DNA from: Ctena decussata
Lineage: Eukaryota > Mollusca > Bivalvia > Lucinida > Lucinidae
Assembly (NCBI GenBank): GCA_963989385.1
Contig: OZ022505.1
Coordinates: forward strand, 61,383,737 to 61,447,736
Direction: 5' to 3'
Length of the DNA stretch: 64,000 bases
The position numbers were made by a program, and so were the translations under genes. This document shows, in pieces, positions 22,515 through 33,999 of the stretch. Numbering within the stretch: the stretch's first letter is position 1; each line of letters starts with the position of its first letter. The notes under the pieces were generated by a model that was not told where the DNA came from, ran no database searches, and worked only from the letters and a program-made list of their open reading frames with translations.

Positions 22515-25148
22515 ACAAGCAAATTCGGTGAATTTATATCCCCCGCCGAAGTGGCCTTGATTTGTTTATGGCTGTTTTAAGTTTCATAAAATTTTAAGTT
22601 TCATAAAAAGTTTTTCACTGGTTACATAGGAGGCTGAACTTGTGGATTGTACATAAAATCAAGGGCAGTATCTCTGGGATAAGTAAGGTATAAGCTGGAG
22701 CTGTTCTTCTTAAACACTTGCCTCAGCATCACTGCACTATAATGATACATTTTAAATTCGGTTACAAGAAATTTTGTTTGTCAGCACCCTACTTATGGCT
22801 AATTTGTGGATTTTAAATCAATTCAAGGGCATTAAATCATGCACTACTGAAGAGATTATGACAAAACTTAATGTGCACTGCCTTGTCATGACAATATATA
22901 ATTATTATAAGTGTCATGAAATTCCATTTATTGGTTACTTAGTTATGACTCAATTTGTTGATTTTAAGCCAATTCAAGGGCAATAACTCATTGCTTACTG
23001 AAGCAATTCTGACAAACTGTAAGATGCACCAATTTGTTATGGTGATACATATTTTGTATATTTTTCATAGAATTCTATTCATTGATAAGTTAGTTATGGC
23101 TGCAAATGGCAATCTCGCATTGATCCAGGGGCAATAATTCATGCACTTTTGATGCCATTCTGATGAAACTTTATGTGCATATCCACTTTATGGTGATACA
23201 TAATTATTCAGTTTAAATTTCATGATGTATTGGTTACTTGTTTATGCCTCATTTCACTGATTTTAAGTCAATTAAAGGGCAATCTCTCATTGATCCAAGG
23301 GCAATAATTCATGCACTTTTGATGCCATTCTGATGAAACTTTATGTGCATATCCACTTTATGGTGATACATAATTATTCAGTTTAAATTTCACGAAGTAT
23401 TGGTTACTTGTTTATGCCTCATTTCACTGATTTTAAGTTAATTAAAGGGCAATAACTCATGCATTACTGAATCCAGTCAAGGGAAACTTCATGTGCATCA
23501 GCACATTATAGTGATATATATTTATTTTAAGTTTCATGAAATTCTGCCCAGTGGTTACTTAGTTACAGCTCATTTCATTGATTTTAAGTTAATTAATGGG
23601 CAATAACTCATGCATTACTGAAACTAGTCTGAAGAAAGTTTATGTGCCACAGCATGTTATAGTGATATATATTTATTTTAAGTTTCAAGAAATTCCGCTT
23701 GGTAGTTACTTAGTTATGGCTCATTTAATTGATTTTAAGCCAATAAAGGGGCAATAACTAAGGCACTACTGCAGCTAGTCTAATGAAACTTCATGTGCCG
23801 CAGCGTGTTATAGTGATATATATTTATTTTAAGTTTCATGAAATTCCGTCCAGTGGTTACTTAGTTATGGCTCCGGATGGACAGACAGAAGGATGGGCAG
23901 GTCAATTAAAGGGCAATAACTCATGCATTACTGAATCCAGTCTGAGGAAACTTCATGTGCATCAGCACATCATAGTGATATATATTTATTTTAAGTTTCA
24001 TGAAATTCTGCCGAGTGGTTACTTAGTTAAGGCTCATTTCATTGATTTCAAGTTAATCAAAGGGCAATAACTCATGCATTACTGAAGCCAGTCTGATGAA
24101 ACTTCATGTGCAGCAGCGCAATATAGTGATATATACTTATTTTAAGTTCCAAGAAGTTCCGCTCAGTGGTTACTCAGTTATGGATCATTTCATTGATTTT
24201 AAGCCAATAAAGGGGCAATTACTCATGCATTACTGAAGCCAGTCTGATGAAACTCCCAGTGGTTACTTAGTTACAGCTCATTTCATTGATTTTAAGTTAA
24301 TTAAAGGGCAATAACTCATGCATTACTGAAACTAGTCTGAAGAAAGTTTATGTGCCACAGCATGTTATAGTGATATATATTTATTTTAAGTTTCAAGAAA
24401 TTCCGCTTGGTAGTTACTTAGTTATGGCTCATTTCATTGATTTTAAGCCAATAAAGGGGCAATAACTAAGGCACTACTGCAGCTAGTCTAATGAAACTTC
24501 ATGTGCCGCAGCGTGTTATAGTGATATATATTTATTTTAAGTTTCATGAAATTCCGTCCAGTGGTTACTTAGTTATGGCTCCGGATGGACAGACAGAAGG
24601 ACGGGCAGGTCAATTAAAGGGCAATAACTCATGCATTACTGAATCCAGTCTGAGGAAACTTCATGTGCATCAGCACATCATAGTGATATATATTTATTTT
24701 AAGTTTCATGAAATTCTGCCGAGTGGTTACTTAGTTAAGGCTCATTTCATTGATTTCAAGTTAATCAAAGGGCAATAACTCATGCATTACTGAAGCCAGT
24801 CTGATGAAACTTCATGTGCAGCAGCGCAATATAGTGATATATACTTATTTTAAGTTCCAAGAAGTTCCGCTCAGTGGTTACTCAGTTATGGATCATTTCA
24901 TTGATTTTAAGCCAATAAAGGGGCAATTACTCATGCATTACTGAAGCCAGTCTGATGAAACTTCATATGCCGCAGCGCGTTACAGTGATATATATTTATT
25001 TTAAGTTTCATGAAATTCTGCCCAGTGGTTACTTAGTTATGGCTCCGGACGGACGGAAGGACGGACGGACAGACAGAAGGACGGACGGACAGACAGACGG
25101 ACGGACGGACATGGAGTAACCTATATCCCTCCGCCTTCGGCGGGGGAT
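22515..25148 (+). mobile_element. ACAAG element b inserted in the minisatellite
   Basis: Starts ACAAGCAAATTCGG, with TATATCCCCCGCCGAAG at 22538. The core is ~180-bp diverged tandem units (CAGTGGTTACTTAGTTATGG, GGGCAATAACTCATGCATTA). It ends in GACGGACGG repeats and hairpin CCGCCTTCGGCGGGGGAT before an A-run. The minisatellite resumes directly on the other side. Confidence 0.85.
23530..24960 (+). repeat. 708-bp tandem duplication inside element b
   Basis: Sequence around 23783-24070 recurs at 24491-24778 with almost no differences, at a 708-bp period spanning several 180-bp units. Much younger than the diverged units it contains. Confidence 0.8.
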
Positions 25149-25363
25149 AAAAAAGCTATGTCATTCACTGAAGCAAATCAAGAGAACCCATATTGGAAAA
25201 AGGCTTTGTCATTCACTGAAGTAAATCGAGAGAACCCATATTGGAAAAAGGCTATGTCATTCACTGAAGCAAATCGAGAGAACCCATATTGGAAAAAGGC
25301 TATGTCATTCACTGAAGCAAATCAAGAGAACCTATATTGGAAAAAAGGCTATGGCATTCACTG
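25149..25363 (+). repeat. 48-bp minisatellite, segment 2 (four units)
   Basis: Continuation of segment 1 after element b. It ends within a unit at ATTCACTGA, where a 1.5-kb insertion begins. Confidence 0.9.
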
Positions 25364-25401
25364 ATTCCCCAAAATATCACTTGTCAAGCTGGTATGTAAT
25401 A

Positions 25402-25988
25402 TACTCGAAAAAAATATTAAAGGGTCAAACTTTTACCCAGCGATTTCTTGAACATTTCTAACATTTGGTAAAATAAATCATTTCCACCTTCCATTTCATT
25501 CATTTTACAAGTTTTGTACACATGAAGTTTGAAAATATAGCCTATATCTTGACCAAGTCCAGACTCCAATTCATACTACCCTCAAAATCAGAGTTTTTTG
25601 AAGTCCATAGGGAACAAATTCACCAAAATTTTCAATTTCGCCAATTCATGAATTTTTTGAAAAATTGCTTAGAATTCATCAAGTTTAATCATTTTTAAGG
25701 TCAGCAAGCTATAAGAAGTTTAAAACTGATAGTAATTTTAGAAGCTATTCCCGACCAAACTAACACACTATCAATTCTCTATGGGAATTCAAACAACTTT
25801 CATTTTAGGGGTAGTTTGACTTAAAGCTTGACCTTAGTCAAGACAAAGGCTAGAGGTTCAAGCTTCATGTGTATAAAACTTGTAAAATGAATAAAATGGA
25901 AGGTAGAAATGATTTATTTTACCAAATGTTTGAACTGTTCCAGAAATCGCAGGGTAAAAGTTTGACCCTTTAATATTTTTTTTGAGTA
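25402..25988. mobile_element. 587-bp element with TA target and ~37-bp inverted termini
   Basis: Ends contain AAAGGGTCAAACTTTTACCC and its inverse; pairing continues inward (ATTTTACAAGTTTTGTACAC). TA at 25400-25401 and 25989-25990 fits Tc1/mariner-type insertion. Confidence 0.78.
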
Positions 25989-26149
25989 TAGTTTCACAGT
26001 ACCAGTTCAGGCTAGCCTGATTTATGGAATTTACCCAAAGCATCATCAGCATTCAGGTCTCATACTGTTCTGTCTGCACAACAATTCATGCACGACCGAG
26101 TCTGCAAAATCATGATAATCTTACATTTGCAACTGTTTCATCTCAAGCC

Positions 26150-26620
26150 CGATTTAGCCACCAGCAGCATCGTTCACGCCTAGTGCTCTGGCTTTTGGGA
26201 TGACCCTACCTAGCACCGTTTTTTCATGCCCGTTCCAGCCATGAGACAGCACCGTTTTACGCCTAGCTCTCGGGCTATGGTATGACCCCTTTCATACACC
26301 ATTTCACGCCTGCTCTGGTCATGAGACAGCACCATTTCATGCCTCTTTCTCAGGCCTCTGGGTTGAATCCTATCAGTCTGCACCGTTTTCACGCCTCTTT
26401 CAAGACACCGACGCTCTCAGGTCTTTGGTCATGAGACAGCACCGTTTCACGCCTCTCTCTCAGGCCATCAAGGATCACCCAGCATTCATTTATTCATTGC
26501 AAGAGATAGCACCGTTTCACGCCTATATCTCTAGCCTCAGGGGTCAAACCTGTCATGCATCCTGGCACAATTTTCCAAGGCTTTGAGATTGCACTCTTCA
26601 TGCCTGGGTCTCAAGCCTAA
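26150..26620. repeat. Degenerate minisatellite
   Basis: Six or more imperfect units with CATGAGACAGCACCGTTTCA, CGCCTCTCTCTCAGG. No gene in it. Confidence 0.6.
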
Positions 26621-26887
26621 TGGTAGGGTAGTCATTCCATTATATGCACAGACTGTCATAAAGAGAATAGATTTCAGCTGTCCGACTATTTGGGTTGATT
26701 TCCAGGTTAGCCACAGAATTGCAATGATAATAAGAAGTGAGCTGCCCCCAAGACAGAGCCAAAGATTTGTTTGTTTGTTTATTGCTTTATATATTAATGT
26801 TATTAGTTTGTTTACTTTTGAGAACTGAAAAATGTGTTTATCTGTCACATTAAAATATATCTCAATGTACTTGTTGTTTGTGTATAA

Positions 26888-27385
26888 ACTGAAGCAAATC
26901 TAGAGAACCCATATTGGAAAAAGGCTAGGTCATTCATTGAAGCAAATCAAGAGAACCTATATTGGAAAAAGCTATGTCATTCTCTGAAGCAAATTGAGAG
27001 AACCCATATTGGAAAACCGCGATGTCATTCACTGAAGCCAACCAAGAGAACCTATTTTGGAAAAGGGCTATGTCATTCACTGAAGCAAATCAAGAGAACC
27101 CATATTGGAAAACCGCGATGTCATTCACTGAAGCCAACCAAGAGAACCTATTTTGGAAAAGGGCTATGTCATTCACTGAAGCAAATCGAGAGAACCCATA
27201 TTGGAAAACGGCAATGTCATTCACTGAAGCAAATCTAGAGAACCCATATTGGAAAAAGGCTATGTCATTCACTGAAGCAAATCTAGAGAACCCATATTGG
27301 AAAAAGGCTATGTCATTCATTGAAGCAAATCAAGAGAACCCATATTGGAAAAAGGCTATGTCATTCACTGAAGCAAATACACTAC
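26888..27385 (+). repeat. 48-bp minisatellite, segment 3 (about ten to eleven units)
   Basis: Same unit as segments 1 and 2, with a local variant GGAAAACCGCGATGTC. It ends in CACTGAAGCAAATACACTAC, where the MITE-E right part begins. Confidence 0.9.
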
Positions 27386-27450
27386 AGGAAATCATCAAAG
27401 TTGTCCCTCTTTGTAAAAATGGCTGAAAAACATGGAGTGTATCCATACAT
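27386..27450. mobile_element. MITE-E right part
   Basis: AGGAAATCATCAAAGTTGTC, CTCTTTGTAAAAATGGC, TGAAAAACATGGAGTGT is the standard MITE-E right end. It closes the locus opened at 21945. Confidence 0.72.
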
Positions 27451-27559
27451 CATAATAACTAAGTATTCATTTAAACCTATATTTTACCAAGTAAGTGTAC
27501 TAGGTGCAGTCATTATAGGTTAGCGGTATGCCCTTATTATGGTTGACTTTGGCTGAATT

Positions 27560-27710
27560 CTGATTAATGTGAACACCTCCATATTCTTCCATAGTTTTGC
27601 AAAGGGGAACAACTTTGGTTGCTCCCATTTGATCCTCTGAATGTCGTAGCCTTCCAAATCATAGTCTACTCTAAAAGAAAAGAATTTTTCCCCCAGGACA
27701 GACAAGAATG
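27560..27710. mobile_element. Partial, reversed MITE-E
   Basis: ACACCTCCATATTCTTCC, GCAAAGGGGAACAACTTTGG and GTCTACTCTAAAAGAAAAG are MITE-E segments in inverse orientation. Confidence 0.5.
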
Positions 27711-28013
27711 AAAATCATCATGCAGGGATTACTTTAAAAGGGGCCCTTTATGTTAAAAAGCACATTGTGTTTCAAAATGCCACCTGATTTTGGTAAGAAG
27801 GGGCCATTTTGCAATGTACATGTATAGGGAGACAAACTGCTCCTTAAACTAATTTTTGGTTAAAATGGCTCCTTTTGTTTGTCAGCGAGGGTAAACCCTA
27901 AAATGGTAGCTTCCCTTAAAAGTATACCCAGCCACCTTAAATGCTAGTTCTGATCAAGGTTATTGCCTGTCAGAATGGTAACAATTATGCTTCCCACATC
28001 AAACAGATAGGGG

Positions 28014-28066
28014 TGTGTGTGGTGGTGGTGGTGGTGGTGGTGGGGATGGGGGGGGGGGGGGGGGGG
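28014..28066 (+). repeat. GTG/G-run microsatellite
   Basis: GTGTGTGTGGTGGTGGTGG followed by 19 consecutive G. Confidence 0.95.
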
Positions 28067-28149
28067 CAGGAGTGGATGGGGTAGGCGGGAGTGAATGGGT
28101 ATAAAAACATTCAGTTTTGGTCTATAATCTGCAACCTTATCTGGAGTTA

Positions 28150-28297
28150 TAAAACTTGAGTACATTCTCAAACTCAAAATAAAGCAAACTGATTGGCTGC
28201 TTCCGAGCACATGCATGCTCGGTAGCAGCCAATCGGTGTGCTTTATTTTGAGTTTGAGATTATTCTCAAGTTTCTCAAGTTTTATAACCTCCGACCC
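28150..28297. mobile_element. GGTTATAAAAC palindrome, family H copy 1
   Basis: AGTTATAAAACTTGAGTAC ... CTCAAGTTTTATAACC with a GATTGGCTGCT / AGCAGCCAATC stem. Close copy at 58178-58312 and a related one at 56467-56702. Confidence 0.75.
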
Positions 28298-28617
28298 TGG
28301 CCTAACAGGGCCATAGCTAGAGGCAATTACTTGATACACACAGTTATGTTTTATTATACTCCTACGGGCAAGTCTAAGGATTTAGCCCCTAACATACATC
28401 TTGTCATGTCTGTGTAGTTGTATGACAATGACAAATAGTTTACTTAAATCTTGTCCAATTTTACAAAAAGTGAGGCAAGAGGGGTGTCTCCATAAGACCT
28501 CCCCCCCCACACACACACACAAACAAACACACACAAGCAAAAGGCACCAGATTCTTGCCGACTTACCCAACCCACCTTTTTAATTCTCAAAAAGGCTTTT
28601 TGCATCAGGACATTATG

Positions 28618-28818
28618 GATGGATGGATGACTTGCAATTTAACATCCTTTTCAACAGTATTTCAGTTATATCACGACAATGGTGGGTAATAATGAAAAGC
28701 TGTGTGCAATGGAACCCCATCTACGATTGAAAAGATTCCCACCTACAGTGGGGCTCGAACCCCGGACCGCTAGATCAGCTGGCCAGCGCTTAACCTACTA
28801 AGCTACCAGGGTCCTCAG
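28618..28818 (-). mobile_element. Full-length SINE-1 with 11-bp target-site duplication
   Basis: 201-bp body flanked by direct repeats AGGACATTATG (28607-28617 and 28819-28829). The minus-strand head has A box TAGCTTAGTAGG and B box GGTTCGAGCCC, close to the tRNA consensus, then a body ending in CATCCATCCAT. Best reference copy in the window. Confidence 0.88.
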
Positions 28819-28989
28819 AGGACATTATGAGTTAAGTTATGCAGACACTCTTGGGTACTCATCAGCTGAAAATAAAACCTTTTGCTTTGTCAAATAGGTG
28901 TTATGGAGACCCCCTCCCACCCATCCTTCAGATGCAAATATGAAGGTGTGTGTTGTAATTTTGTCAGTTTGACAAAATTATGATATGCA

Positions 28990-29335
28990 CCTGCATATTT
29001 GCGTGTGATTACAGACAAACAAGCATGCTTGAACATCTTGGCTGGGAAGCCCTCCACACTCGCAGACAACATGGTAAGATTATCTTAATGTACAGAATCA
29101 TCATTCATCTTGTTGAGATACCAGCATCTCATATTCTTCAGCCTGTTGGTGCATCCTGAACAAGAGGACATGACTACAGATATCTCGTGCCATACTGCAT
29201 TGTAGATGCCTACAAGTATGCTTTCTTCCCATCAGGGATAAAGTTATGGAACTGCCTGCCTATTGAGACAGTCAGTGCCCAGTCCCTGGAATCCTTCAAG
29301 AATTTGATCCTGCCTCGGCACCCATAAACACGGAT
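28990..29335 (+). pseudogene. Non-LTR retrotransposon (LINE) reverse-transcriptase C-terminal fragment
   Basis: A plus-strand frame from about 28992 reads SMLEHLGWEALHTRRQHGK, then ILMYRIIIHLVEIP, one in-frame TGA, then TRGHDYRYLVPYC, YKYAFFPSGIKLWNCLPIE and SLESFKNLILP. This is the conserved carboxy end of CR1/Jockey-like LINE polyproteins (LGWxxLxxRR ... YKYSFFPRxIxxWNxLP ... SLESFK). Only about 110 residues survive. The rest of the element is absent, so it is a dead 5'-truncated relic. Confidence 0.85.
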
Positions 29336-29416
29336 GTTTTTAACCAGTGCCCAGTCCCTGGAATCCTTCAAGAATTTGATCCTGCCTGGGCACCCATAAA
29401 CACGGATGTTTTTAAC
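29273..29416 (+). repeat. 72-bp tandem duplication at the LINE 3' end
   Basis: CAGTGCCCAGTCCCTGGAAT begins at 29273 and again at 29345. The two copies are nearly identical (CCTCGG versus CCTGGG) and include the LINE stop codon. Confidence 0.9.
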
Positions 29417-29579
29417 CAGTTTTAGCTGTACAGGACTTCTCACCCCTTGTCACAGGCCTGTAAATAGTAACTGTGCGAAGATGCTCCAGAGGAGCCCAGC
29501 ACATAATTGATAGAACTAGAACTAGTAGGACAAATGCCATTACAGACACTATAAAAATTCTTTATACTGAGTCAGCTAG

Positions 29580-29740
29580 GTCCGAGCAAACATTGCAGAC
29601 CCAGATCAGAAGGAGCAGTCTGATCTTAGTCTAGACTGCCATTCCATCTGCATATTTTAGATGCAGTACTGCACTGTAAATTTCTAGGATATTTACAGTT
29701 ATTTTTTTAGGTGTCCCAATTTTTGGAATTTTTACAGTGC
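29580..29740. mobile_element. MITE-B copy
   Basis: GCAGACCCAGATCAGAAGGAG ... TCTGATCTTAGTCTAGACTG hairpin core followed by GTGTCCCAATTTTTGGAATTT terminus. Left terminus partly lost. Confidence 0.55.
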
Positions 29741-29967
29741 ATGTATTGATCTTTTCTTCTATAAATGATACCCGGTAGTGAAAAATCAGAAATCGAATGA
29801 CTCGAATGGTTTATTGAATTACTTATTTGTCTATTCAAATAAACCAGCCATAAAATTTTCAATTAATTTTTCTTTACGATGTATTCAAAAGCGCTGTGGT
29901 ATGCTCCAGGAAGCATTTGATAGGAGTGCATCAGTACATTCAGTTCATCTTTCATGTCCTAGCTAGA

Positions 29968-30300
29968 TGACTCAAGCCCGGATCCAGAGCACCACATACT
30001 GGTGGGGCTCTGGATAACTGGTGGGGCTTGTAGGTGCCGATATATCTGTGTGAGAGGGAAGGGGAAAGGAGCGAGGCGGGGCGGGGAGAGTGGGGCTTGA
30101 AGGTATTTAACATACATGTAACTAGGGATCAATTTTTATGAGAATTTTTGATAATGACCTTTTTGCCTTGAAATATATGTTGTGAATCTCATTAGAATCG
30201 CCTCGCCGAGGCGATTCAAATGAGATGTCACAACATATATTTTAATCTAACCAGGCCCAGGTGGCGGGGCTGAAGCCCCAAAGCCCACCCCCTGGATCCG
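29968..30300. mobile_element. Foldback element with CCCGGATCCAG ends
   Basis: CCCGGATCCAGAGC near 29978 and CCTGGATCCGGGGC near 30290 are inverted. Central hairpin AGAATCGCCTCGCCGAGGCGATTC, with ATATATGTTGTGA / TCACAACATATAT arms shared with the family N copies. Confidence 0.65.
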
Positions 30301-30851
30301 GGGCTGTGACTTTAAAGGGACAATCTGCTCATTTGGTTCCAAAATAAAATTTCGAACACTGGAATGAATCAAGAAAGACTAAGCTCAGCCTGCAAATCAT
30401 ATTCAACCCAGTTTTCTTTTTTCACCTCGATGAAAGATTTTGAATCTGAAAAATGAACCTGGGCTTGGTTGTTCAAAGCATTGGAAGCTTAATATGAGTA
30501 GGTACATGTACCTATATAATCAAGAGTGCAAATATTTTTGCTGAAAAGCAGTTAGCTCCTTACATTTTTCATAAAAACATGGCATAATTTTGCCTGCAAA
30601 ACATTTGAAAATATAATGTCTTGTCAACTAATGTCATTGTTTGTTTAGGACAAAGGGGCCCTGAACTTTAGGAAAATCAGTACTTAATACTTGACCCTTT
30701 CATTTCTTCATTTAAACATTAATTGTGCCCCTCTACAAGACCTATCTGATATAAAGCACAACATATTCTTTTAATTCCAACTCAATTTTCTATTGCTAAT
30801 TTGGCGCAGTTCGATTGGTCAAGAGCATACAGAAAACGGCATCTATCAGTG

Positions 30852-31056
30852 CTCCAGATAAGAAGGGGTAACAGGGATAATTTAGGGATAATTTTCCTCA
30901 TTTTTCCATAAAATCATATGTTGTGACCCATCATTAGAACCGTCTCGCCGAGACGGTTCTAAAGAGGGGTCACAACATATGTTTTCATTGAGAAATGAGA
31001 AAAATTATCTTCAAATTATCTTCAATACCCCCTCTTATCTGGAGCTCTGATTTATA
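30852..31056. mobile_element. Foldback family N, copy 1
   Basis: CAGTGCTCCAGATAAGAAGG at the left and CCTCTTATCTGGAGCTCTG at the right. The centre is AACCGTCTCGCCGAGACGGTT between ATATGTTGTGACCC and its inverse. Confidence 0.75.
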
Positions 31057-31184
31057 CTTTGATAAATCCCCTGAGCCAGAAATCAGGAACTACTTCTACT
31101 ATTTTCTTTGCGGCAGTTTATGAAATACTGGGTATATCTGACATTTTAAGGTAAAAATAACCAAGTTGGAAATATAAGAAATGA

Positions 31185-31313
31185 ATTTTATTTTTGTGGA
31201 TTTTATGGATGTGTAAATGCCGGCGAATCACTCACAAACATAACATGAAGCCCTTTGGGCTTTATTCAGTTTGTGAGTGATTTGCCGGCGTTTACACATC
31301 AATAAAATCCATA
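31185..31313. repeat. Palindrome with ATGGATGTGTAAATGCCGG arms, interrupted
   Basis: GGATTTTATGGATGTGTAAA pairs with TTTACACATCAATAAAATCC. The outermost arm (AAAAATAAAATTTATTCC) is displaced to 32280 by insertion of element c1. Confidence 0.7.
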
Positions 31314-32279
31314 ACAAGGGCTTCGCAAGTGGCGCATAATATGCCCCTTTAAATGTCATAAAGGAGTTACAGAATGAACAAGACTATTTACAAAAGGATT
31401 GACAGGCAGGCAAACAGAGGCAACCACTCTATAATTAATGAATGCAACATTATTTAAATATACTATTAGTATATCAAGTCAAGGGAGATAAACTAAATAT
31501 ACTAGATATACAATTCTTGGTTCTACTACACTCCCCTGACATCACCATTAAGTTGTGTTACAATATATTAAACAGTTGAAATGTTAAACAGGATATTTAT
31601 GCAAGGGCAGGTAATTCAGTAAGTAAACCAGAGTTGTGGTTCCTGCTCAGGATACATTGCCTCATTATTATACACATTCCTACAAAGTTTCATTCTAATA
31701 TTTCAAAAGGTTAAGGAGATATGGAGTGAATGAGAAACACCTAAAATATACTAATCAAAGGGAGGTTACTCCAAAATTAAGAAAGGGGGAGCAACTATTC
31801 TTATATGTGACACACTGCCTTGTGATCATGCACATTGTTATAAAGTTTCATCATGATATTCCAAACGGATACCAAGTTAAGGTATGCACAAGGTAAGTAT
31901 ACACAAAAATAGCTAACATGAACTAATTAAAGGGAGGTAACTCAAAAACGCAGAAAGGGAGAGCAGCCGTTGTTGTACGCGACACATCGTTGGGACTTCA
32001 TAAACCTTGCTATAAAGTAACATGAAGATATCCCAAACATTTATCTAGTTACGGCGCGCACAAGACTTGCAGGGTAAAAATTAATCAAAGGGGCATAACT
32101 TGGAAACTAAGGAAGGGGGATCAACCATTTTCGTACGCGACAATTTCCCCCAACCTAATACACATTCCTACCAAATATCATGAATATATCCCGAACGGTT
32201 ACTGAGTTATGCCGCGCACAAGAATGTTTACGGACAAATGGACGGACATAATACGTCCGTTTTTTCAGAACTGGCGCAT
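31314..32279 (+). mobile_element. ACAAG element c, copy 1
   Basis: ACAAGGGCTTCGCAAGTGGC with GCATAATATGCCCC at the 5' end. Diverged tandem units (AAAGGGAGGTAACTC, CAAAGTTTCAT). GGACGGACATAATACGTCCG and GGCGCAT at the 3' end before an A-run. Same element as 41431-42431. Confidence 0.82.
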
Positions 32280-32345
32280 AAAAATAAAATTTATTCCTAT
32301 AAATATATTTTGATAAAGAATTGCCAGAATTCATCTCCAAATTAT

Positions 32346-32640
32346 CATTACATAATCTCCTGGTCAGCCACTAGGGTACCGATCCTGGGGTGATACAATG
32401 AGTTCCCAGTCCACAGTCTTTCTTTGAGACTTTAAACCCATATCTCTGTTTTCATGTGACTTCTGTGAAGGTAGGATGTTAAACAGTCACTCACCACCTA
32501 CAGCCTCATGTAAAATAAGAGAACTTCCCTTCAAGAAAGTATTATGTTTATTTTATACTCATGTTTTATCATAATGAACAGTTCAAAGGAAAAGACAGAA
32601 TAAATTTTACCGTATCTACCTTAAACATTCCACAGCCTGT
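32346..32640. other. No feature seen
   Basis: Single-copy-looking intergenic sequence. No ORF or repeat could be supported. Confidence 0.4.
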
Positions 32641-32647
32641 CTCTGCT

Positions 32648-32945
32648 AACCCTTAAAGCACCAAAAAAGCAGACAACAAAATTTACGTCTGCAAAATTTT
32701 AAATCATGTTTTGGCCAAGATTTTTCAGACTAAGAATTCAAAGACTTGACGGCAAACAGTGTAGATCCAGATGAGGTGGCTCATTATGAGCCACCTCAAA
32801 TTAATCTACGCTGTTTAAAAATTCATCTGGATCTACTCTGTTTGCAAATTCAACTATTTTCATTTTCACTTAAACAGTGTAGATCCAGATCTGACTGCTC
32901 CCTTTGGAGCAGTCACATCAAGGTCCACACTGTGTGTCATCAGCA
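32648..32945. mobile_element. piggyBac-type MITE-P plus adjoining hairpin
   Basis: TAACCCTTAAAGCACCAAAA start, reversed core with GAGGTGGCTCATTATGAGCC, then a second CAGATCTGACTGCTCC hairpin. The right terminus is rearranged. Confidence 0.6.
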
Positions 32946-33825
32946 GGGTTGGAAAATTCCATTTGCCTGCTGGTCAAAATGAGTAGTTCTTGCTGAAGGA
33001 CGGGTAAATTCTCATTTTTTCATGTGTAAACTTTTAAAATCACAAATTCTACCATGAAGTAAAATAAGCAAGAATTTTAATAATTTTCTACTCAAAAAGC
33101 GAAATAATACCTGATACGACAAACACACTTTATACGAGTCAGTCATAGTAGAGTTTATTATTAAAGTGACTGGACTGTCAAAATATTTACGGTAAACACG
33201 GCTTGTACAAATCAAAACAATTCTAACAAATTTTTATTTCATGCTACTTTAAATTAACAATGCTAAAAAATCTCATCTACTGGGCAACTTTTGCATTGCC
33301 GTTCATTATTCTAACACATATCACTGATAATAGTCTCATGATCAATCTCCTAATTAGCACCTTGTCTTAAATTGCTTAGGTGATAATTTTTCTGTGATAT
33401 TGTGTTGATTGACAGTGTAATGTCTATATTTTGATTAAAAAGATTTAACTATAATGTTATTGAGCACAAACATTACAAAGTTTACCTTCCATTATGTAAA
33501 ATTTAATTTGTTGAATGAAACGCCTGAAAAAGAATTTAATTTTTTTTTCTGACTTTTAAAAAGACTCTAAGTACAGGTATAAAACATCTCTGACAAGAAA
33601 TTGTTGCCAACCAATTTTTGCCTTTTTAATTTTTTGATGAAACTGCCGAGGTGTGGGAGATGATGCAGAATTAAGAAGAAAAAATATTATTCCGCAGCTA
33701 TGATAATACTTTGACAAAAATTCAATAATATAAATGCTTTTCAGGTTAAAATGATATGCTCAGGGCTTCAGATAAGTCAAATTGTGGGGTTGAAAATTAC
33801 GTTGTTATTTTTCCACATAAACATA
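32946..33825. other. AT-rich intergenic DNA
   Basis: Starts with GCAGGGTTGGAAAATTCC, which resembles a hAT-type terminus, but no inverse end was found. Otherwise no recognised content. Confidence 0.4.
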
Positions 33826-33990
33826 TGAGCAGCGATATGAGAAAACCAACAAGTGGTTGTGTGTCCAGTGCAGACTCAGATCAGCCTGGGCATCTGCCCA
33901 GTCGGATCAGACTCTTTGCTAAGCACTTAAAATGTAGCTAAGGGTCTAAGCTACCACTATGTGGACAGCGAAGACTCTGATCAGACTGGG
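33826..33990. mobile_element. MITE-A foldback element, copy 4 (right end missing)
   Basis: The left arm is intact, but the element stops after CTCTGATCAGACTGGGC. The second half of the right arm and the terminal CAACAAAG complement are absent, so it is a truncated copy. Confidence 0.72.
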
Positions 33991-33999
33991 CCCATTCAC

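Larger units (their letters stand above)
25364..26887. mobile_element. 1.5-kb composite insertion in the minisatellite
   Basis: The host minisatellite is interrupted between ACTGA (25359-25363) and a second ACTGA (about 26888), suggesting a 5-bp target duplication. Contents: a 587-bp inverted-terminal element, a minisatellite and about 270 bp of unknown sequence. Confidence 0.55.

Noticed and set aside
22091..22531. 146-codon plus-strand ORF with MSFTEANQENPYWKKA repeats (also at 25158 and 27022, and inverse frames)
   Set aside because: A 48-bp repeat keeps any frame open on both strands. There is no start context, no splice sites and no flanking exon, and the array lies inside a MITE.
23783..24778. 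Two nearly identical 95-codon ORFs as duplicated genes
   Set aside because: They are translations of the 708-bp duplicated tandem-repeat block with no protein features.
22700..25140. CRISPR-like spaced repeats
   Set aside because: Long (~180-bp) diverged tandem units with no regular short spacers, in an animal genome; a transposon core.
25364..26887. LTR retrotransposon (5-bp duplication)
   Set aside because: No long terminal repeats, primer-binding site or polyprotein. Interior is a mariner-type element plus a minisatellite.
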